From Phycisphaerales bacterium (GTDB lineage: Bacteria > Planctomycetota > Phycisphaerae > UBA1845), in assembly GCA_020639095.1 (NCBI GenBank), contig JACKHH010000007.1, positions 60,126-124,125 of the forward strand: DNA of 64,000 nt. The letters are read 5' to 3'. Below are positions 60,525 through 64,000 of the stretch, in pieces. The notes beneath the pieces are model-generated. The model was not told the DNA's origin. It saw only the letters and a program-made list of their open reading frames with translations, and ran no database searches. The stretch's first letter is position 1. Each line of letters opens with the position of its first letter. The translations under genes were made by a program, and so were the position numbers.

Positions 60525-62597
60525 CTACTTAACCGTGCGTTTTCCATCGCTGAGCAGCGGCCAGTCGTCGGTACGGAACGGTGATGCCGGGAGGCCTTCC
60601 TTGTTGTACAGGTTGCATCCTTCCGGGTTCGATGCCCATGCGTAGCGGACAGCCACGGGCGACGTTACTTCAGGAGTGCTGACGACGATGGTGTCGCCTT
60701 CGATTGTCGCGGCGGCCCAGTGGAACTTCTGATCGGCACCGGCGATTGCGAACTGCTTCAGCGGCCCGCCGCGCGCGACGAGCCCGCTGCCGATGTGGTC
60801 GAATGACAGGCGAATCGAACTGTCTTCCACCTTCATATCGCGATAGATCGGGCCGGAGTAGGTGACCTTCGCACCGTAGACGAGCGCGCGGGCTGCGCGG
60901 GCCAAACGTTCGCCCACCGGTTCCTTGTTCTTGGGGTGAATGTCATCGGCTTCGCCGACGTCAATCGCGACCGCCATCGCGGTATGCGGTACGCGCAGTG
61001 ACATGCGCTGCGCCTCGCGCAGTTCCGCCCAGTCGCTTTCGCTCGGTTCGGGTTCCGCTTTGAGGAAGCTGGCGAGTTGTACGAAGAGGAACGGCAATTC
61101 GGGCTGCTTCCACTCCGCGCGCCAGCTCTCGATCAGTGCGGGGAAGAGTGCGCGGTACTGTACGGCGCGCTCGTGATTGGATTCGCCCTGGTACCAGATG
61201 ACGCCGCGAAGACGCATTGGCAGCAGCGGTTCGATCATGCCGTTGAAGAGCGTGCTGGGATGGCGATGCGACAAACGCGGATCGACTGGCTTGACGGGTT
61301 GGGCGAAGGCGACGGTCGCGGGCGGCGGCGTGACGAAGTTGCCGGTCGCGTTGAAGTTCCGGACCGTCATGGTTCGTTTGCCGGGGCAGAAGCCGAGCGC
61401 GCCAATCGTGCCCGATCCGCACTCGGCGGTGTTGATCGGCTTGTCGTTGATGAGGACGCTCAGCGCGGAGCCCTGACGCTTGATATCGAGCGAGAAGGGC
61501 TCACCGTCGCGGATGAATTCATCGGTGCGGCCGACGAGCGCGGTGGACTCTCCGAAAACCTGCCCGCGTTCAAAGAACCGGCCCCAGGTGGATTCGGAAA
61601 AGCCAAAATGACTGTTGCCGAGGATGAAGTACGCGGAACTTTCCATCACGCGATCGAGGGACAACTCCGCGTGGATCGCAAAGTCACCCGCACCGAGTCC
61701 GCACTCGGTGAGCAGGATATTGTTCACACCGACGCCGACGAGATCCGCATCGCTCGACGTCCAGGGCTCGCGTTTGTACGAGATTTCGCGCGTCTCCTTG
61801 CCGTCGATGAATGTCTTGCTTTCGCTCTTTGCCAAACTCACGTCGATGTTGGCGTCGTGCCACTGCTGCATGCGTTTGTCATAGTCGGCCATCAGCGAAC
61901 CGCCGGTCCATGCCTGGTCCGCGTCGCGTGCTTCGTTGACGAGCGGTTTCATTTCGGGAATCTGTTCGAGCGTTTCCCAACGGACCCAGGCTTCCGCGGG
62001 GCTGCCGCCGTGCGAACTGTGTACGAGTCCGAGCGGGACGCCGATCTCCGGTTGCAGGTGTCGGCCGAAGAAGTACCCGACGGCGGAGAACTTCTCGATG
62101 TGCTCCCGCGTGCAGAGCGTCCAACGGCTCGGGCAGTCGTCTTGCGGTTCGACCGCTTTCGTGCGCGGCAACTCAAACAAGCGAATGTTCGCGAGTTCGG
62201 GGCGATCGAATTCCGACTCGTCGAAGTGAACGTTGGCGAACTGCATTTCCATGTTGGACTGGCCGGAGCACAACCAGACGTCGCCAACCAGGACGTTTTC
62301 GAGCGTGAGGGTGTTGTTTCCTTTGACGACCAGTTCAAATGGTCCGCCGGTTTTTCGTGGCGACAGCGCCACACGCCACCGGCCTGCATCGTTCGCTTGG
62401 GTCGATTGTGTTTCACCGTCGAACGCGACACTGACCGCTTCACCGGCATCCGCCCAACCCCAGAGCACGACGGGCTGATCGCGCTGCACGACCATGTTGC
62501 TGCTGATGACACCGGGCAATCGGACATCGGCACGCGCGGCGCTGACCGCGCACAGAACTGCCGCCCAAACGAGGTTGCTACTTCGCGTAAGCTTCAC
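60525..62597 (-). CDS. Secreted sialate O-acetylesterase-like SGNH hydrolase
   Basis: A 690-residue protein with GTG start at 62597 (AAGGA about 8 nt upstream) and a signal peptide ending at AARAD. An Ig-like N-domain (ISSNMVVQRDQPVVLWGWA) precedes the SGNH domain: the nucleophile Ser in SGQSNMEM (about residue 115), the GES region in WYQGESNHERA, and the Asp/His pair in DIHPKNK. A laminin-G-like insert of about 150 residues (about 270-410, ending VRNFNATGNF) splits the esterase. This layout is common for the planctomycete sialate O-acetylesterase family. It removes acetyl groups from sugars; a role in deacetylating decorated glycans is inferred. Confidence 0.88.
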   Translation of the reverse strand: MKLTRSSNLVWAAVLCAVSAARADVRLPGVISSNMVVQRDQPVVLWGWADAGEAVSVAFDGETQSTQANDAGRWRVALSPRKTGGPFELVVKGNNTLTLENVLVGDVWLCSGQSNMEMQFANVHFDESEFDRPELANIRLFELPRTKAVEPQDDCPSRWTLCTREHIEKFSAVGYFFGRHLQPEIGVPLGLVHSSHGGSPAEAWVRWETLEQIPEMKPLVNEARDADQAWTGGSLMADYDKRMQQWHDANIDVSLAKSESKTFIDGKETREISYKREPWTSSDADLVGVGVNNILLTECGLGAGDFAIHAELSLDRVMESSAYFILGNSHFGFSESTWGRFFERGQVFGESTALVGRTDEFIRDGEPFSLDIKRQGSALSVLINDKPINTAECGSGTIGALGFCPGKRTMTVRNFNATGNFVTPPPATVAFAQPVKPVDPRLSHRHPSTLFNGMIEPLLPMRLRGVIWYQGESNHERAVQYRALFPALIESWRAEWKQPELPFLFVQLASFLKAEPEPSESDWAELREAQRMSLRVPHTAMAVAIDVGEADDIHPKNKEPVGERLARAARALVYGAKVTYSGPIYRDMKVEDSSIRLSFDHIGSGLVARGGPLKQFAIAGADQKFHWAAATIEGDTIVVSTPEVTSPVAVRYAWASNPEGCNLYNKEGLPASPFRTDDWPLLSDGKRTVK

Positions 62598-62660
62598 AAT
62601 GCGATCCTTCGGGTGAACGTCATTTGATCAAGAACAGGAGGATTCCAGCGAGGAATTCTC

Positions 62661-63821
62661 TTATACCGCATCCGCACCGGCGCCCGCGGACGGAACCACG
62701 CGGAACATCTGCTCATCAAGATTGTTGGGGCTGTAGTAGCGCGTTTTGACTTCGTCTTCGACTTCGTCGGCGCGATCGGTGGGGACCAGCGCGATGACCA
62801 CGCCGCCAAACCCGCCGCCGATCATCCGCGCGCCGAGCACCGGTCCACAGGCGCGAAGCACGCCGATGAGCTCGTCGATTTCGGGGCACGACACTTCGTA
62901 GTCGTCGCGCAAGGAGTCCTGCGTTTGCCATAGCAGCGTGCCCATACGCTCGAACTCACCGGCTTTCAATGCAGCCACCGCATCGGCGACGCGGGCGACT
63001 TCGGTGACGGCGTGTCGTGCACGCAGGTAGCTTTCGTCGTCGAGCTGGGTGCGACAGGCTTCGAGCTGTTCCCGGCTCACCTGGTGCAGCGACGTGATCT
63101 CGGGATACGCCTGCGTGATGACCGCCATCGCACGCTGGCAGGCGCGGACGCGTGCTTCGTACGCGCCGCTGGACAACGCGTGCTTCACACCGCTGGGAAT
63201 TGCCAAGACGCAGACACCGTCCGCGTGAAACGGAACGTATTCGTGCGTCAGCTTGTTGCAATCGATGAGCAGGGCGTGATCGGCTTTGCCGTGGCAGGAG
63301 ATGTATTGATCCATGATTCCGCAAGGCGTGCCCGCGAACTTGTGCTCCGCGGCTTGACCTGCGAGGGCCATCTTCACCGGTGCGACATCAACGCCCGCCA
63401 GCTTGGCCAATGCGTAGCCAATCGCCATGCACAGAGCAGCCGAGCTGCTCAGCCCGCAGCCCGGGTGCAAATCGCCGCCAATCCAGAGCTTGGCGCCGGG
63501 AAGCTGCACGCCGACCGCACGCAGCTCGTGCACCATGCCCTGGACGTAGTTTTCCCAACCACGCGGCTCCGTTGGCGAAGCGACGTCCAAAGGAAAGCGG
63601 CCATCCTTGGCGAGCGCGGCGCTGTGCGCGAAGACGTGCTCCGACTCATCGGTACACGCTGCCACATACACGCGCTGCGGAATGGCGAAAGGCATCACCG
63701 AGCCGCCGTTGTAATCGATGTGCTCGCCGATGAGGTTCACCCGGCCTGGCGCTGATGCAACGACCTGGGCGTCATCCTCAAAGATCTTCCGAAACGCTTC
63801 GATGGCATCTTGGTTGTGCAT
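62661..63821 (-). CDS. galK: Galactokinase
   Basis: A 386-residue GHMP kinase starting at ATG 63821. The galactokinase signature reads GRVNLIGEHIDYNGG (about residues 26-40; the usual Thr is Ile). The ATP-binding loop is HPGCGLSSSAAL, GIMDQY contains the catalytic Asp region, and GGGFGG is near the end. Length matches bacterial GalK. It phosphorylates galactose to galactose 1-phosphate for the Leloir pathway. No galT or galE is in the window. It lies 64 bp before the esterase gene on the same strand, and the short gap suggests cotranscription. Confidence 0.94.
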   Translation of the reverse strand: MHNQDAIEAFRKIFEDDAQVVASAPGRVNLIGEHIDYNGGSVMPFAIPQRVYVAACTDESEHVFAHSAALAKDGRFPLDVASPTEPRGWENYVQGMVHELRAVGVQLPGAKLWIGGDLHPGCGLSSSAALCMAIGYALAKLAGVDVAPVKMALAGQAAEHKFAGTPCGIMDQYISCHGKADHALLIDCNKLTHEYVPFHADGVCVLAIPSGVKHALSSGAYEARVRACQRAMAVITQAYPEITSLHQVSREQLEACRTQLDDESYLRARHAVTEVARVADAVAALKAGEFERMGTLLWQTQDSLRDDYEVSCPEIDELIGVLRACGPVLGARMIGGGFGGVVIALVPTDRADEVEDEVKTRYYSPNNLDEQMFRVVPSAGAGADAV

Positions 63822-63857
63822 GGGGCATCCTATGCTGGTTGTCGCGCGATCAGTTCG

Positions 63858-64000
63858 TCAATCGGTGCTCAGCACGACGCTTTCGGATTGTTCCACGGTG
63901 CCGTCCGCGCGCTCAGCCGTGACCTTCAACTCCACGCCGCGCTGATCGGGCTCGACCGGGAACGAAACCTCAAACGGGTAGCTGTCGTCAACCGATTCGC
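63858..64000 (-). CDS. C-terminal fragment of an unidentified protein
   Basis: An open minus-strand frame runs off the right edge and stops at 63858-63860. The visible 46 or so residues include SYPFEVSFPVEPDQRGVELK and end ESVVLSTD. The alternating polar/hydrophobic pattern suggests the last strands of a beta-sandwich domain. It lies 36 bp upstream of galK on the same strand and probably belongs to the same operon. It is too short to name. Confidence 0.6.
   Translation of the reverse strand, partial: ESVDDSYPFEVSFPVEPDQRGVELKVTAERADGTVEQSESVVLSTD

Noticed and set aside
61077..62627. 516-codon plus-strand frame opposite the esterase
   Set aside because: The sense gene has signal peptide and catalytic motifs; this frame has none.
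1..64000. CRISPR array, insertion sequence, prophage, rRNA or tRNA genes
   Set aside because: I saw no regular repeat-spacer array, transposase, integrase or phage gene, and no cloverleaf or rRNA motif on reading. Short tRNAs could be missed without a scan such as tRNAscan-SE.

Overview
The window looks like a chromosomal segment of a Planctomycetota bacterium, most likely Phycisphaerae-like. This is inferred from gene content; no rRNA or tRNA is present. Supporting signs are four PEP-CTERM proteins, two prepilin-type (FTLVELLVVISIIALL) proteins, many secreted proteins ending in D-x-D-G-D-V-D-L dockerin-like tags, two alkaline-phosphatase-superfamily proteins fused to TPRs, a GC-rich composition, and a polysaccharide locus with no SusC/SusD.

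Layout. Positions 1-1961 hold the 3' end of mfd and a PpiC lipoprotein. 1962-3757 holds a long leader-like gap, a PEP-CTERM gene and a clear terminator. 3758-8863 has two tandem phosphohydrolase/sulfatase-fold proteins with TPRs. 8864-12262 has a VCBS/ASPIC protein with a dockerin-like tag and a Cys-rich repeat protein. From 12322 to about 59945 lies a very large beta-glucan locus. Its first part is a divergent pair of operons. Leftward from 19989 run PEP-CTERM, pseudopilin, tagged CBM protein, large (alpha/alpha)6 glycosidase and membrane protein. Rightward from 20377 run GH1, a GH144-like enzyme, a GPH transporter with a zinc-ribbon tail, and a small secreted protein. Two more (alpha/alpha)6 glycosidases and a GH94 phosphorylase follow on the minus strand (26639-32776), beside a LacI regulator (32982). 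After several tagged or secreted accessory proteins (34151-39140), a second LacI gene (39775) leads a co-directional run of about 20 kb: pseudopilin, PEP-CTERM, GH16, a 1080-residue modular protein, PEP-CTERM, GH16, GH3, GH81 and an MFS transporter. 59999-64000 carries a GNAT, a sialate O-acetylesterase-like protein, galactokinase and the end of an unidentified gene.

How it may work (inference). Secreted GH81 and GH16 endo-1,3-beta-glucanases, a GH3 glucosidase and PF10091-type enzymes would cut laminarin-like, and possibly beta-1,2-linked, glucans outside the cytoplasm. The GPH and MFS proteins would import the products. The signal-less GH94 phosphorylase and GH1 glucosidase would finish them in the cytoplasm. 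The dockerin-like tags and PEP-CTERM proteins suggest the enzymes and binding proteins are held at the cell surface or in a matrix.

Regulatory highlights. A perfect palindrome TGAAAGCGCTTTCA lies in front of the GH94 gene. A one-mismatch copy overlaps a shared, self-complementary -35 box (TTGCAA) serving two divergent promoters between the PEP-CTERM gene and GH1. The likely binder is the LacI protein at 32982. A CTCTCTCAA element sits just upstream of the Shine-Dalgarno sequence of several PEP-CTERM genes, and strong hairpins lie between operon genes.
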